Of a DNA stretch of 64,000 bases, positions 35,407 to 47,134 are shown piece by piece. The notes under the pieces were generated by a model that did not search any database, had not been told where the DNA came from, and saw only the letters and a list, made by a program, of their open reading frames with translations. The stretch's first letter is position 1. Every line of letters starts with the position of its first letter. Source of the DNA: Caballeronia sp. TF1N1 (GTDB taxonomy: Bacteria > Pseudomonadota > Gammaproteobacteria > Burkholderiales > Burkholderiaceae); contig NZ_CP084626.1 of assembly GCF_022878925.1 (NCBI RefSeq), positions 1,674,001 through 1,738,000 of the forward strand, in the 5' to 3' direction. The position numbers and the translations under genes were made by a program.

Positions 35407-36195
35407 ATGTCCGCTACTGAACCCATCGTTCAACGTGTGCTGCTGACCAACGACGACGGCATCGACGCCCCCGGCCTTGCCGTGCTCGAAGCCGTCGCCC
35501 GCGAAATCGCGCACGAAGTCTGGGTGATCGCACCCGAGCACGATCAGAGCGGCACGTCGCACTCCATCAGTCTTCATTCGCCGTTGCGCGTGTCGCGTCA
35601 GGGCGAACGGCGCTTCGGCGTGCAAGGCACACCCGGCGACTGCGTCGTGATGGCCGCGCGCCATCTCATGAAAGACGCGCCGCCCGATCTCGTGCTTTCC
35701 GGCATCAATCGCGGTGCAAATCTTGGCGTCGAGACCATGTTTTCCGGCACGGTCGGCGCAGCCATGACAGGCTTGCTGCTCGGCTTGCCGTCCATCGCGT
35801 TGAGCCAGACATTTTCAGATCGCGACAACGTGCGCTGGGACACGGCGAGCGCGCTCGCGCCCGGCGTGATCCGTCAGTTGCTCGCCATCTCACACGACGC
35901 GCCGACGTGTCTCAACATCAATTTCCCCGATTGCGATGCAGAAGCCGCCGGTCCGCTTACCGTGACGCGGCAAGGCGTCGGGCTCGTGGAAGGTATCGAC
36001 GTCATCGCGGAAGTCGACCTCCGCGGTCTCGATTACTACTGGCTACGCTTTCAACGCGGCGCACGTGAGAATGCGCCCGACAGCGAGACGGCGAACGTGG
36101 CGGCCCGACGCATTGCGGTGACGCCGCTCAATTTCGATCGCACCGACGCCCGCACCTTCGCCACGCTCGAAGCCGGCTTGCGCGGCGCACGGTAG
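35407..36195 (+). CDS. surE: 5'/3'-nucleotidase SurE
   Basis: A 262-residue SurE-type metal-dependent nucleotidase. LLTNDDGIDAPG (Asp16, Asp17 bind metal), APEHDQSGTSHSISL, VQGTPGDCVVMAARHLM, SGINRGANLGVETMFSGTVGAAM and CLNINFPD are all characteristic. It is not next to pcm and nlpD, the usual surE neighbours, so it may be a second copy. Confidence 0.95.
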   Translation: MSATEPIVQRVLLTNDDGIDAPGLAVLEAVAREIAHEVWVIAPEHDQSGTSHSISLHSPLRVSRQGERRFGVQGTPGDCVVMAARHLMKDAPPDLVLSGINRGANLGVETMFSGTVGAAMTGLLLGLPSIALSQTFSDRDNVRWDTASALAPGVIRQLLAISHDAPTCLNINFPDCDAEAAGPLTVTRQGVGLVEGIDVIAEVDLRGLDYYWLRFQRGARENAPDSETANVAARRIAVTPLNFDRTDARTFATLEAGLRGAR

Positions 36196-36306
36196 CGCGT
36201 TGTTGGCTAGAACGTTTCCTCTCAGACGCAGATACGGCTTTCTCGTATGCTGACGCGACCCGCCGTACCAGCGCGCGGGATGACGATTAGAAAAAGGAGA
36301 CACCCT

Positions 36307-36756
36307 ATGAAGCGTGCGATCAGCCGCGCATGCGCCGCTGCGCTCTTCGCGTTGTCGGCGGCAAGCGCATTTGCGCAAGCGCCTACGCCCGTTGGCACAT
36401 GGCAGACTATCGACGATGCCACGGGCAAGCCGAAGGCGATCATTCAGATCGTCGACGACGGCAGCGGCCAGTTGTCGGGACGCGTGGTGCGCGGCATCGG
36501 CGAATTCGATCATCCGGAGCGGCGCTGCACGGCCTGCACCGACGAGCGGCGCGATCAACTGGTGAAAGGCATGACCATCATCACCGGTCTCAGGCAGAAC
36601 GGCGACACCTGGGAAGACGGGCAGATTCTCGACCCTGAAAACGGCAAGCTCTACAAGTGCAAGATGAAGCTCGAGGACGGCGGACAGAAACTCGTGGTGC
36701 GCGGGTATATCGGCGTGTCGCTCCTGGGGCGCTCGCAGACATGGTTGCGTCAGTGA
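36307..36756 (+). CDS. DUF2147 exported protein
   Basis: A 149-residue protein with a signal peptide cut after AFA (residue 24). The mature part, PVGTWQTIDDATGKPKAIIQI, CTACTDER, GMTIITGLRQNGDTWEDGQILDPENGKLYKCKMKL and RGYIGVSLLGRSQTWLR, is DUF2147. The function is unknown. The start is MKRAISRACAAAL with an AGGAGA ribosome site. A terminator follows. Confidence 0.88.
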   Translation: MKRAISRACAAALFALSAASAFAQAPTPVGTWQTIDDATGKPKAIIQIVDDGSGQLSGRVVRGIGEFDHPERRCTACTDERRDQLVKGMTIITGLRQNGDTWEDGQILDPENGKLYKCKMKLEDGGQKLVVRGYIGVSLLGRSQTWLRQ

Positions 36757-36771
36757 TCTCGCTCAAATGAA

Positions 36772-36793
36772 AAAACCGGCCAAGGCCGGTTTT
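36772..36793. terminator. Bidirectional terminator
   Basis: Stem AAAACCGGCC and its perfect complement around AA, with T-runs on both strands. It ends the DUF2147 transcript and that of the convergent DUF4096 gene. Confidence 0.88.
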
Positions 36794-36807
36794 CGTTTTG
36801 CATCCTC

Positions 36808-36840
36808 TTTGCAGACGCTTTGCAGACGCTTTGCAGACGC
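36808..36840. repeat. Three 11-bp tandem repeats (TTTGCAGACGC)
   Basis: Three exact copies and the start of a fourth (TTCGCA) after it. They lie between the terminator and the stop of the DUF4096 gene. Confidence 0.9.
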
Positions 36841-36857
36841 TTCGCACGTGGCCGATG

Positions 36858-37229
36858 TCACGCAGCGCGGCGTTCCGCTTCGACGCTTTCTTCCATGAGC
36901 GATGGAAGCTCCGCCGGAACGCGCATGCGAGAAGTCATCAACGCGTAAAGGGACTCGCCCGCCGGGCCGAACAACTGCGTCATCACGCGCAGCAGCACGC
37001 CCGATTCGTGCCACGCCTTGAAGCGCCGGTGACACGTCTGATACGACGGGTATTTGCGCGGCATGGTGGACCACGACGCGCCGCTATACATGACCCAGAG
37101 CACGCCATTTAGCACGGCGCGGGTGTTGGCGAGCGGCCGACCGCGCAATTCGGAACGCGGCCTCAGCTCGGGGAGCAATGGCGCCACCATTTGCCATTCT
37201 TCGTCGGACATGTCGCGGTAGGGCTTCAC
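36858..37229 (-). CDS. Orphan DUF4096 (IS5/IS402-type transposase N-terminal domain)
   Basis: A 123-residue protein starting at GTG 37229 with GGAGAAATTAAC in front. The core DMSDEEWQMVAPLLP, LANTRAVLNGVLWVMYSGASWSTMPRKYPSYQTCHRRFKAWHESGV is the DNA-binding N-terminal domain of IS5-group transposases. The DDE catalytic part is missing, and I see no terminal inverted repeats or target duplication. It is either a remnant or a domesticated DNA-binding protein. It is followed on the same strand, upstream, by zapE in the opposite order of transcription (zapE lies upstream). Confidence 0.8.
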   Translation of the reverse strand: MKPYRDMSDEEWQMVAPLLPELRPRSELRGRPLANTRAVLNGVLWVMYSGASWSTMPRKYPSYQTCHRRFKAWHESGVLLRVMTQLFGPAGESLYALMTSRMRVPAELPSLMEESVEAERRAA

Positions 37230-37366
37230 GTTAATTTCTCCAATTTGCTGTACCCGGCAACGATACCGAGCGCACCAAAGCGGGGAAATAAGAGTCCTCC
37301 TAATCTTGAAAAAGCCCGACAAGCCTTACGCCAATTGGCTGAACGGCTATTTTTGGTTTCTCGGTA

Positions 37367-38464
37367 TTAGGTCAGTGAGATATCCGATAGACGGCGCGGC
37401 GACTCCAGATATTCCTTCGACTGCATTTCCACGATGCGCGATACCGTGCGCGCGAATTCATTGGCCATCGGTCCTTCCACGTACAGGTCTTCGGCGGGCA
37501 CCGCCGCCGACATCAGCAGCTTGACCTTGTGGTCGTAGAACACGTCGATGAGCCACGTAAAGCGACGCGCTTCCGATGCCATGCGCGGTGACATCTGCGG
37601 CACGTCCGACAGAATCACGGCGTGAAAGCGGCTCGCGAGTTCGAGGTAATCGTTCTGCGAACGCGGTCCGCCGCACAAGGTCGCGAAATCGAACCAGACG
37701 ACGCCGTCCGCGCGACGCAGGGCCTTGAGCTCGCGCTTCTCGATATGCAGCAGCGGACTTTCGTCCGGCACGGCGGCGAGCTTCGCGAAGTCGTCGCGCA
37801 AGGCTTTATCCGCGGCTGCGCCGAGCGGCGTGTGATAGGCCTGTACGGTCGAAAGCGTCAGTCTGCGATAGTCGGTGCCGGCATCGACATTCAGGACGTC
37901 GAGATGCTTCTTGATGAGCTCGATAGCCGGCAGCAGCCTGTCGCGATGCAGGCCTTCCGGGTACAACGTGTCCGGCTCGTAATTGGACGTCATCACGAAC
38001 TGCACGCCGTTGGTGAAGAGGCGATCGAGCAGGCGATAAAGAATCATCGCGTCGGCGATATCGGAGACGTGGAACTCGTCGAAGCAGATCAGCCGGTAAC
38101 GCTTCGCGATGCGCCGCGCGAGTTCGTCGAGCGGATCGGCCTGGCCCTTGAGGTCTTCCAGTTCGCGATGCACCTCGCGCATGAACTCGTGAAAATGCAA
38201 ACGCGTCTTGCGCTGCACCGGCACGACCGCATAGAAGCTGTCCATCAGAAAGCTCTTGCCGCGCCCGACGCCGCCCCAAAGGTACACGCCGCGCGGCAGC
38301 TCCGGATGCACGAGAAACTTCATGATTGCGTTCGAGCGGCGCGACTTATAGGAGATCCATTCGTCGTAACAGCGCTGCAGCCGCGCGACCGCCGCGAGCT
38401 GCGCCTCGTCCGATCGATAGCCCCGCGTGCGCAGCTCGTTTTCGTAGTATTCGGTGACGTTCAT
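37367..38464 (-). CDS. zapE: Cell division ATPase ZapE (AFG1/LACE1-like)
   Basis: A 365-residue AAA+ ATPase. Walker A GGVGRGKS (64-71), Walker B LICFDEFHVSD and sensor MTSNYEPDTLYPEGLHRDRLLP are clear. In E. coli ZapE modulates the Z-ring under stress. The C-terminal LYVEGPMANEFARTVSRIVEMQS is typical of the family. It lies upstream of the DUF4096 gene and downstream of lpdA on the same strand, with a 124-base gap to lpdA that carries a 10-bp repeat. Confidence 0.95.
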   Translation of the reverse strand: MNVTEYYENELRTRGYRSDEAQLAAVARLQRCYDEWISYKSRRSNAIMKFLVHPELPRGVYLWGGVGRGKSFLMDSFYAVVPVQRKTRLHFHEFMREVHRELEDLKGQADPLDELARRIAKRYRLICFDEFHVSDIADAMILYRLLDRLFTNGVQFVMTSNYEPDTLYPEGLHRDRLLPAIELIKKHLDVLNVDAGTDYRRLTLSTVQAYHTPLGAAADKALRDDFAKLAAVPDESPLLHIEKRELKALRRADGVVWFDFATLCGGPRSQNDYLELASRFHAVILSDVPQMSPRMASEARRFTWLIDVFYDHKVKLLMSAAVPAEDLYVEGPMANEFARTVSRIVEMQSKEYLESPRRLSDISLT

Positions 38465-38541
38465 GATGCGGCTTGTAGCGCTGATGCCGTTGAATGTGAC
38501 GAAGGCGAACGGTTTGATCCGCTCGCCTTCGTTGCGATGCC

Positions 38542-38568
38542 GGCCGAGCCGGGCCGAGTCCGGCCGGG
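38542..38568. repeat. Three GGCCGRG motifs with a 10-bp period
   Basis: GGCCGAG at 38542 and 38552 and GGCCGGG at 38562, in the gap between lpdA and zapE, exactly one helical turn apart. Confidence 0.75.
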
Positions 38569-38588
38569 TCCTTCCAGACCCGGGGAAC

Positions 38589-40019
38589 TTACATGTTCAG
38601 CGCGCGTTTATCGACTGCGAGCGCCGCTTCGCGCATGACTTCGGAAAGCGACGGATGCGGATGGCAAATGCGGCCGATGTCTTCGGCGGCCGCCTTGAAC
38701 TCCATCGCCACCACGGCTTCCGCGATCAGGTCCGACGCGTCGGCCGCGATGATATGCACGCCGAGAATCTCGTCGGTCTTCGCGTCCGCGATCATCTTGA
38801 CGAAGCCATCCGCACGGCCGATACCCAATGCGCGGCCATTGGCCATCATCGGGAACTGGCCGGACTTGAACTCGCGCCCTTCCGCCTTGAGCTGCTGCTC
38901 GGTCTTGCCGACCCACGCGATTTCCGGTTCCGTGTAGATGACCCACGGAATGCAGTTGTAGTCGATATGCGGCTTCTGACCGTCGATGATCTCCGCCACC
39001 GCCACGCCTTCGTCTTCCGCCTTGTGCGCGAGCATCGGGCCGCGCACCACGTCGCCGATTGCGTACACGTTCGGCACGGCGGTCGCGCAGTGTTCGTCCA
39101 CGTCGATGAAACCGCGCTCGTTGGCCTTCAGGCCGATTGCTTCCAGACCGAGATTGTCCGTGTTCGGCACGCGGCCGATGGACACGATCAGGCGGTCCGC
39201 TTCCAGCGTCTTTGCATTACCCGTGCTGTCCGTGTACGCGATGGAAACGCCGCTCTCCGTGGTCTTCACTTCGCCGATCTTCACGCCGAGGTGAATGTCG
39301 AGGCCCTGCTTCTTGAATTGCTTCGCGGCTTCACGCGCGAGCGCTTCGTCCGCTGCGCCGAGGAACTGCGGCAGCGCTTCGAGCACGGTCACGTCCGCGC
39401 CGAGACGGCGCCACACCGAACCCAGTTCCAGACCGATCACGCCCGCACCGATCACGGCGAGCTTCTTCGGCACGGCGTCGAAGGACAACGCGCCTTCGTT
39501 GTCGGCGACGATCTTGTTGTCGACCGGAATATTCGGCAGATGACGCGCCTTCGAACCCGTGGCGATGATCACGTTCTTCGCCGTGACCGTTTCCGTTTCG
39601 CCTTCGCCCGACACTTCGATCTGCACGCCGGCCTCGGTCTTGCCGGCGAACTTGCCGTGACCCTTGAGCCACGTGATCTTGTTCTTGCGGAACAGGAACT
39701 CGATGCCCTTCGTCATCTTCTCGACGATGCCGTCCTTGCGCGCGAGCATCTTCGAGACATCGAGCTTCACGTCCGACACGCTGATGCCGTGATCGCCCAG
39801 ATGCTTCGCCGTGTTCTCGAACTCTTCCGACGACGCGAGCAGCGCCTTCGACGGAATGCAGCCCACGTTCAGACACGTACCGCCGAGCTTGAGCGTGCCC
39901 GCCGGATTCTTCCACTTCTCGATACACGCAACCGACTTGCCGAGCTGCGCTGCGCGAATGGCCGCGATATAGCCACCGGGGCCCGCGCCGATCACGACGA
40001 CATCAAATTCCTTGGACAT
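38589..40019 (-). CDS. lpdA: Dihydrolipoyl dehydrogenase (E3)
   Basis: A 476-residue flavoprotein that reoxidises dihydrolipoamide in the 2-oxoglutarate dehydrogenase complex. FAD site [19 protein letters not shown], redox pair Cys49/Cys54 in [16 protein letters not shown] site [16 protein letters not shown] and the active-site His-Glu near the end ([10 protein letters not shown]) are present. Third gene of odhA-odhB-lpdA. Confidence 0.97.
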   Translation of the reverse strand: MSKEFDVVVIGAGPGGYIAAIRAAQLGKSVACIEKWKNPAGTLKLGGTCLNVGCIPSKALLASSEEFENTAKHLGDHGISVSDVKLDVSKMLARKDGIVEKMTKGIEFLFRKNKITWLKGHGKFAGKTEAGVQIEVSGEGETETVTAKNVIIATGSKARHLPNIPVDNKIVADNEGALSFDAVPKKLAVIGAGVIGLELGSVWRRLGADVTVLEALPQFLGAADEALAREAAKQFKKQGLDIHLGVKIGEVKTTESGVSIAYTDSTGNAKTLEADRLIVSIGRVPNTDNLGLEAIGLKANERGFIDVDEHCATAVPNVYAIGDVVRGPMLAHKAEDEGVAVAEIIDGQKPHIDYNCIPWVIYTEPEIAWVGKTEQQLKAEGREFKSGQFPMMANGRALGIGRADGFVKMIADAKTDEILGVHIIAADASDLIAEAVVAMEFKAAAEDIGRICHPHPSLSEVMREAALAVDKRALNM

Positions 40020-40112
40020 GACTTTCCCTTGATATGACTCCGCTCATGCGGAGACGCCCTTCACGGTGCGCGCGAGCCTATCGCGCGCACCAGGGCAACA
40101 TGCGTTCTACGC

Positions 40113-41438
40113 TTACAGGTCGAGCAGCAGACGAGCCGGATCTTCCAGCGCGTCCTTCATGGCGACGAGCGACAGCACGGCCTCGCGGCCGTCGATGATG
40201 CGGTGATCGTAAGACAGCGCCAGATAGTTCATCGGGCGGATCACGATCTGGCCGTTTTCCACCACGGCGCGTTCCTTCGTGGCGTGCACGCCGAGAATCG
40301 CGGACTGCGGCGGGTTGATGATAGGCGTCGACAGCATGGAGCCGAACACGCCGCCATTCGAGATGGAGAACGTGCCGCCCGTCATTTCGTCGATGGACAG
40401 CTTGCCGTCCTTCGCCTTCTGACCGAATTCGGCGATCTTCTTTTCGATGTCGGCGAGGCTCATCTGATCTGCATTACGCAGAATGGGCACGACGAGACCA
40501 CGCGGCGAACCGACCGCGATACCGATGTCGAAGTAACCGTGATAGACGATATCGTTACCGTCGATCGACGCGTTTACGAGCGGGAACTTCTTCAGGGCGT
40601 GCACGGCGGCCTTCACGAAGAACGACATGAAGCCGAGCTTCACGCCATGTTCCTTTTCGAAGCGGTCCTTGTACTTGTTGCGCAGATCCATGACCGGCGC
40701 CATGTTGACTTCGTTGAACGTCGTCAGGATGGCGTTGGTCTGCTGCGATTCGAGCAGACGCTCGGCGATACGCGCACGCAGACGCGACATCGGCACGCGT
40801 TGTTCCGGGCGATCCTTGAGCCACTGATCCGCCGATGCGGGCGCCTTCACGTCCGGCAGCGACGGCTTCGCGGCGCGTGCGGCAGCCGGAGCCGGTGCGG
40901 TGGCGGGTGCCGGAGCAGCAGCCTTGGCGGGCGCGGCAGCGGAGGATGCCGAAGCGCTGAGTGCATCGCCCTTCGTGATGCGGCCGTCGCGGCCGGAGCC
41001 TGCAACCTGGTCCGCGGATACGCCCTTCTCGGCCAGAATCTTCGTGGCCGAAGGCGATGCGGCACCGCCCGTGGCTTGCGCCGAACCTTGCGCGGCCGCC
41101 GGAGCAGCAGCCGATGCGGCGGCAGGCTCGGCTTCGGGCGCCGGTTTCACTTCCGCGTCGCCAGCGGCGGCGGCCGCCGGTGCTTCACCGGCCTTGGCTT
41201 CGGTGTCGATCTTCGCGATAATTTCATCGGCGGCGACGATATCGCCGTCATGCTTGATGACTTGCGCCAGCACGCCGGCGGACGGTGCGGGCACTTCGAG
41301 CACGACCTTGTCGGTCTCGATTTCGATGAGGATTTCGTCCTGGGCGACAGCCTCGCCCGGCTTCTTCTTCCACTGCAGCATGGTCGCTTCTGAAACCGAC
41401 TCCGAAAGCTGGGGAACCTTGACTTCTACGATAGCCAT
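40113..41438 (-). CDS. sucB: 2-oxoglutarate dehydrogenase E2 (dihydrolipoamide succinyltransferase)
   Basis: A 441-residue E2. Single lipoyl domain with Lys44 in [11 protein letters not shown]; an Ala/Pro-rich linker; an E3-binding domain ([32 protein letters not shown], about residues 130-160, read as separate parts); a second Ala/Pro linker; and the catalytic domain with [12 protein letters not shown]. Start [15 protein letters not shown] is the family start. It is between sucA and lpdA. Confidence 0.97.
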   Translation of the reverse strand: MAIVEVKVPQLSESVSEATMLQWKKKPGEAVAQDEILIEIETDKVVLEVPAPSAGVLAQVIKHDGDIVAADEIIAKIDTEAKAGEAPAAAAAGDAEVKPAPEAEPAAASAAAPAAAQGSAQATGGAASPSATKILAEKGVSADQVAGSGRDGRITKGDALSASASSAAAPAKAAAPAPATAPAPAAARAAKPSLPDVKAPASADQWLKDRPEQRVPMSRLRARIAERLLESQQTNAILTTFNEVNMAPVMDLRNKYKDRFEKEHGVKLGFMSFFVKAAVHALKKFPLVNASIDGNDIVYHGYFDIGIAVGSPRGLVVPILRNADQMSLADIEKKIAEFGQKAKDGKLSIDEMTGGTFSISNGGVFGSMLSTPIINPPQSAILGVHATKERAVVENGQIVIRPMNYLALSYDHRIIDGREAVLSLVAMKDALEDPARLLLDL

Positions 41439-41568
41439 TTCTGTTTTGTCCTGATACGTGTCTGTATGAATGCGAGCGACGCGATGCACGGCGACCTGAC
41501 GCCGCATTCGATGCGCGTTTCGCGTACGGGACCGGCGAGCCTTGCCCGCGCGGTCCCGTCAAGCCGTG

Positions 41569-44430
41569 TTACTTCGCGATCACCTGCGCGCCCTTGAGGC
41601 GGCCGAACGCGCCTTCCACGAGCGCCTTCTGTTGCTCGTAGTGCTTCGCGTAATAACCGACCGCGGGCGAAGCCGAAGCCGGACGGCCGCTATATGCGAG
41701 CTTCATGCCGTCCTTCATGCCTTCACGCAGATGGTGCTCGATGTAGAACCAGGCGCCCTGGTTCTGCGGCTCGTCCTGCACCCAGACCACTTCGGTCGCG
41801 TTCTCGTATTTCTTGAGTTCCGCGTCGAACTGCTTGTGCGCGAACGGATAGAGCTGCTCGATACGCACGATGGCGACGTCGTTGCTCTTCGCTTCGCGGC
41901 GATGCGCGACGATGTCGTAATACACGCGGCCCGAGCAGACGACCACGCGCTTGACCTTCTTCGCGTCGATGGCTTCGTCCACTTCGCCGATGACCGGCTG
42001 GAACGAACCCTTCGCCAGTTCCGACAGGTCCGACACGGCTTCCTTGTGACGCAGAAGCGACTTCGGCGTGGCGATGATCAGCGGCTTTCTGAACAAGCGG
42101 ATCATCTGGCGGCGCAACAGATGGAAGATTTGCGCCGGCGTGGTGGGCTGCACCACTTGCATGTTGTGATCCGCGCACAACTGCAGGAAACGTTCGATAC
42201 GTGCCGACGAGTGCTCCGGACCTTGACCTTCGTAGCCGTGCGGCAGCAGCATGGTGAGACCCGAGACGCGGCCCCATTTCACTTCGCCCGACGAGATGAA
42301 CTGGTCGATCACGACCTGCGCGCCGTTCACGAAGTCGCCGAACTGCGCTTCCCACGCGACGAACGTGTTCGGCTCGGCGGTCGAATAACCGTATTCGAAA
42401 CCGAGCACGGCTTCTTCGGACAACACGGAGTCGATCACCGAGAACTTGGCCTGACCTTCGGCGATGTTCTGCAGCGGAATGTACGTGCCGTCGTTCCAGC
42501 GTTCGCGGTTCTGATCGTGCAGCACCGCGTGACGGTGCGTGAACGTGCCGCGGCCCGAGTCCTGACCCGTCAGACGCACCGCATAACCCGAAGCGACCAG
42601 CGACGCGAACGCGAGATGCTCGCCCATGCCCCAGTCGAGCTTGGCTTCGCCACGGCCCATGGCGCGGCGATCGTTGATCACGCGCTCGACGAGCGGATGC
42701 ACCTTGAAGTTTTCCGGGATCGTGGTGATGCGCTCGGCCAGCCGCTTGAGTTCGGCGAGCGGCACGGCGGTGTCGGCCGCGTCGGTCCACTTGCGATTCA
42801 GGAACGGCACCCAGTCGACCGCGTACTTGCTCTTATAGTTCGAGAGCACCGGGTCGATGGTGTGGTGACCTTCGTCCATTGCCGTACGGTACGCCTTGAC
42901 GTATTCGTCCGCGACTTCGGGCGTGATGACGCCTTGCTGCACGAGCTTTTCGGCATACAGCGCGCGCGTGCCCGGATGCTTGGCAATGGTCTTGTACATC
43001 AGCGGCTGCGTGACCGCCGGCGTGTCCTGCTCGTTGTGGCCGAGCTTGCGGAAGCAGACGATATCGACGACCACGTCCTTATGGAACTTCGTGCGGAAGT
43101 CGATGGCGAGCTGCGTGGCGAGCACCACGGCTTCGGGATCGTCGCCGTTCACGTGCAGCACCGGCGCTTCGATCATCTTGACGACGTCCGAGCAGTACAG
43201 CGTCGAGCGCGAGTCGCGCGGGTCCGAGGTCGTGAAACCGATCTGATTGTTGATGACGATATGCAGCGTGCCGTGCGTGCCGTAGCCGCGCGTCTGCGCG
43301 AGATTCAGCGTTTCCATCACGACGCCCTGGCCCGCGAAAGCGGCGTCGCCGTGAATCTGCACCGGCAGCACTTGCAGGCCTTCTTCGTCGCCACGGCGAT
43401 CCATCCGCGCCTTCGCCGACCCTTCGACCACCGGGTTCACGATTTCCAGATGCGACGGGTTGAACGCGAGCGACAGGTGAACCGGGCCGCCATCGGTCGA
43501 GACGTCCGACGAGAAACCCTTGTGATACTTGACGTCGCCAGCCGGCAGGTCATCGACGTGCTTGCCTTCGAATTCGGCGAAGAGGTCGGCGGGCATCTTG
43601 CCGAGCGTATTGACCAGCACGTTCAGACGCCCGCGGTGCGCCATGCCGATGACGATTTCCTGCACGCCGTTCGCGCCTGCGTGACGGACGACTTCGTCCA
43701 TCGACGCGATGAAGCTCTCGCCGCCTTCCAGCGAGAAGCGCTTCTGACCGACGTACTTGGTGTGCAGGAAACGCTCGAGGCCTTCGGCGGCCGTCAGGCG
43801 ATTCAGGATGTGCTTCTTCTTGTCGTTCGAGAAGTTGGGCGTCGAACGCGTCGACTCGAGCTTCTCTTTCCACCAGCGCTTTTGTTCAGGGTCGCTGATG
43901 TACATGTATTCGGCGCCGATCTTGCCGCAATACGTGTCACGCAATGCCTTGACGATCTCGCGCAGGCTCGCGCGCTCGAAACCGAAATACAGGTTCGTGG
44001 CGCTGAACGTCTGGTCCATGTCGGCTTCGGTGAAGTCGTAGAACGCAGGTTCGAGTTCAGGAATATGCGGACGCTCGCGGCGCTTGAGCGGATCGAGGTC
44101 GGCCAGTTGCGAGCCGAGGAAGCGATATGCGCCGATCAGTGACTGGACGTAGACCTGCTTGCGCGCGGTGGCGAGATCTTCGCCGCCGCCTTCACGAGGA
44201 ACGAAGGCGTTGGACTTCGCGCGCTGCGCAAAGGATTCGACGATAGGGCCGTGAGCCACGTCGCTCTGAGCCGTGCCGTCGGATGCTGGCACGTTCTGAA
44301 GCGCGTCGAAATAGGTGCGCCAGGTCTCGGGGACCGACGCCGGGTTGTCTAGATATTGCTCGTACAGTTCTTCTACGTACGGAGCGTTACCGCCGAACAA
44401 ATAGGAGTTCGACTGGAATTGCTTCATCAT
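41569..44430 (-). CDS. sucA: 2-oxoglutarate dehydrogenase E1
   Basis: A 953-residue thiamine-diphosphate decarboxylase of the citric acid cycle. N-terminal YVEELYEQYLDNPASVPETW, then VIGMAHRGRLNVLVNTLGK, the cofactor region GDAAFAGQGVVMETLNL with NNQIGFTTS, and the C-terminal EAVLGFEYGYS and PHGYEGQGPEHSSARIERFLQ are all conserved. Length is normal. An AAAGGTGAG ribosome site supports the first of two adjacent ATGs. A promoter with a palindrome lies 126 bases upstream. Confidence 0.97.
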   Translation of the reverse strand: MMKQFQSNSYLFGGNAPYVEELYEQYLDNPASVPETWRTYFDALQNVPASDGTAQSDVAHGPIVESFAQRAKSNAFVPREGGGEDLATARKQVYVQSLIGAYRFLGSQLADLDPLKRRERPHIPELEPAFYDFTEADMDQTFSATNLYFGFERASLREIVKALRDTYCGKIGAEYMYISDPEQKRWWKEKLESTRSTPNFSNDKKKHILNRLTAAEGLERFLHTKYVGQKRFSLEGGESFIASMDEVVRHAGANGVQEIVIGMAHRGRLNVLVNTLGKMPADLFAEFEGKHVDDLPAGDVKYHKGFSSDVSTDGGPVHLSLAFNPSHLEIVNPVVEGSAKARMDRRGDEEGLQVLPVQIHGDAAFAGQGVVMETLNLAQTRGYGTHGTLHIVINNQIGFTTSDPRDSRSTLYCSDVVKMIEAPVLHVNGDDPEAVVLATQLAIDFRTKFHKDVVVDIVCFRKLGHNEQDTPAVTQPLMYKTIAKHPGTRALYAEKLVQQGVITPEVADEYVKAYRTAMDEGHHTIDPVLSNYKSKYAVDWVPFLNRKWTDAADTAVPLAELKRLAERITTIPENFKVHPLVERVINDRRAMGRGEAKLDWGMGEHLAFASLVASGYAVRLTGQDSGRGTFTHRHAVLHDQNRERWNDGTYIPLQNIAEGQAKFSVIDSVLSEEAVLGFEYGYSTAEPNTFVAWEAQFGDFVNGAQVVIDQFISSGEVKWGRVSGLTMLLPHGYEGQGPEHSSARIERFLQLCADHNMQVVQPTTPAQIFHLLRRQMIRLFRKPLIIATPKSLLRHKEAVSDLSELAKGSFQPVIGEVDEAIDAKKVKRVVVCSGRVYYDIVAHRREAKSNDVAIVRIEQLYPFAHKQFDAELKKYENATEVVWVQDEPQNQGAWFYIEHHLREGMKDGMKLAYSGRPASASPAVGYYAKHYEQQKALVEGAFGRLKGAQVIAK

Positions 44431-44555
44431 TTTACGCTCACCTTTCTTCGAGTTTCTCGAGGAAGTGCGGGTTAAGAAACCTTCCGCGCCACGGCCTGAC
44501 CGTTTAGCGGATTGCGCGAATCAAGTCTGCTTGGAAGGACCTAAAAAGCGACAGC

Positions 44556-44573
44556 TAATCCGATTAGCATAGC
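44556..44573 (-). promoter_or_regulatory. Palindrome overlapping a possible sucA promoter
   Basis: GCTAATC-C-GATTAGC (44556-44570) is a 15-base palindrome. On the minus strand it overlaps and follows a TATGCT -10-like box (44568-44573), 126 bases before sucA. A good -35 is not evident. The 342-base gap 44431-44772 holds this and the typA terminator, and no gene. Confidence 0.45.
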
Positions 44574-44724
44574 ACAGAACCAATCGTCATATGACAGGTG
44601 GTCGCACCTTGGAGCCTCGGCTTCGCCCTTCTGTAACGCAGATGTGCGGGCATTCGCGCGATAAGCAAGCGATGTTATTGCGCGCGCGTCGGCAGCGCTT
44701 TCGGAAGCTTTAGCGATGAGATAA

Positions 44725-44750
44725 AAAAAGCCGCCGGAAGGCGGCTTTGT
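44725..44750 (-). terminator. Terminator after typA
   Basis: Stem AAAGCCGCC and complement around GGAA, with a seven-T run on the minus strand. It lies 22 bases past the typA stop. Confidence 0.9.
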
Positions 44751-44772
44751 CACATGCATGCGAACGAACGCA

Positions 44773-46599
<1,827 letters not shown>

Positions 46600-46783
46600 A
46601 GAAGGTATCTTGGTTATGCGCCGTCGAAGCAGGCCTGAGTCCATCCAGAACATTCTGGATAAGGAGGCGTCGTGGCTCGGCAGGCCGTCTTTGACGCAAT
46701 GCTGTTCCGACTGAGCTTGTCCGGCAGCGCGCAAGTTCCTTGTGCGCTGCATTCCGTCCGGCTTATGTCTTTCGGACGTAGTT

Positions 46784-46852
46784 CTTGTACTTCGCGGGTA
46801 CTTCGTCTTGTACTTCGCGGGTACTTGGCTCGTTACTTCGCTTGTTACTTCG
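46784..46852. repeat. Six TACTTSG heptamers spaced 11-12 bp, upstream of typA
   Basis: TACTTCG or TACTTGG begins at 46788, 46799, 46811, 46822, 46834 and 46846. Within it the 20-base CTTGTACTTCGCGGGTACTT occurs twice exactly (46784-46803, 46807-46826). The array is 185-250 bases upstream of typA in the 535-base gap 46600-47134; the remainder of that gap holds the marR promoter and no gene. Confidence 0.85.
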
Positions 46853-47066
46853 GACGGCTCGTCAGTCGGCGCAGTTGCATGTGAATCACGGTCCCGGCGC
46901 GGTGAGAACCGTAAATTATAGCACGCACGGAAGTCACTTTCTGACAATAGGCCGCGACCCGTAATTGCGATGTTGCGCCGCCGCCGCGTCAGCTATGTGA
47001 AAAACGCTCTCGGCTTAGTGCGGCGGGCCGCCCCGGCCGATTATTAAGCGTTCCTGGAAAAGATTC

Positions 47067-47095
47067 TTGCAGCGACATGTTGCCCTACCTATAAT
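47067..47095 (+). promoter_or_regulatory. Promoter of the marR-efflux operon
   Basis: TTGCAG (47067-47072), a 17-base spacer and TATAAT (47090-47095), 40 bases before the marR start. A weak symmetry centred on CTAG at 47101-47104 lies just downstream (TGCCTAGTCA), in the position where the MarR protein would block transcription. Confidence 0.7.
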
Positions 47096-47134
47096 ACTGC
47101 CTAGTCAATTATTGCGACCGCACAAGAATTTACA

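Noticed and set aside
36858..37366. A complete insertion sequence around the transposase-domain gene
   Set aside because: No terminal inverted repeats, no target duplication and no DDE domain found.
41542..44142. An 866-codon plus-strand frame opposite sucA
   Set aside because: Antisense to a clear sucA gene; its length results from high GC codon usage.
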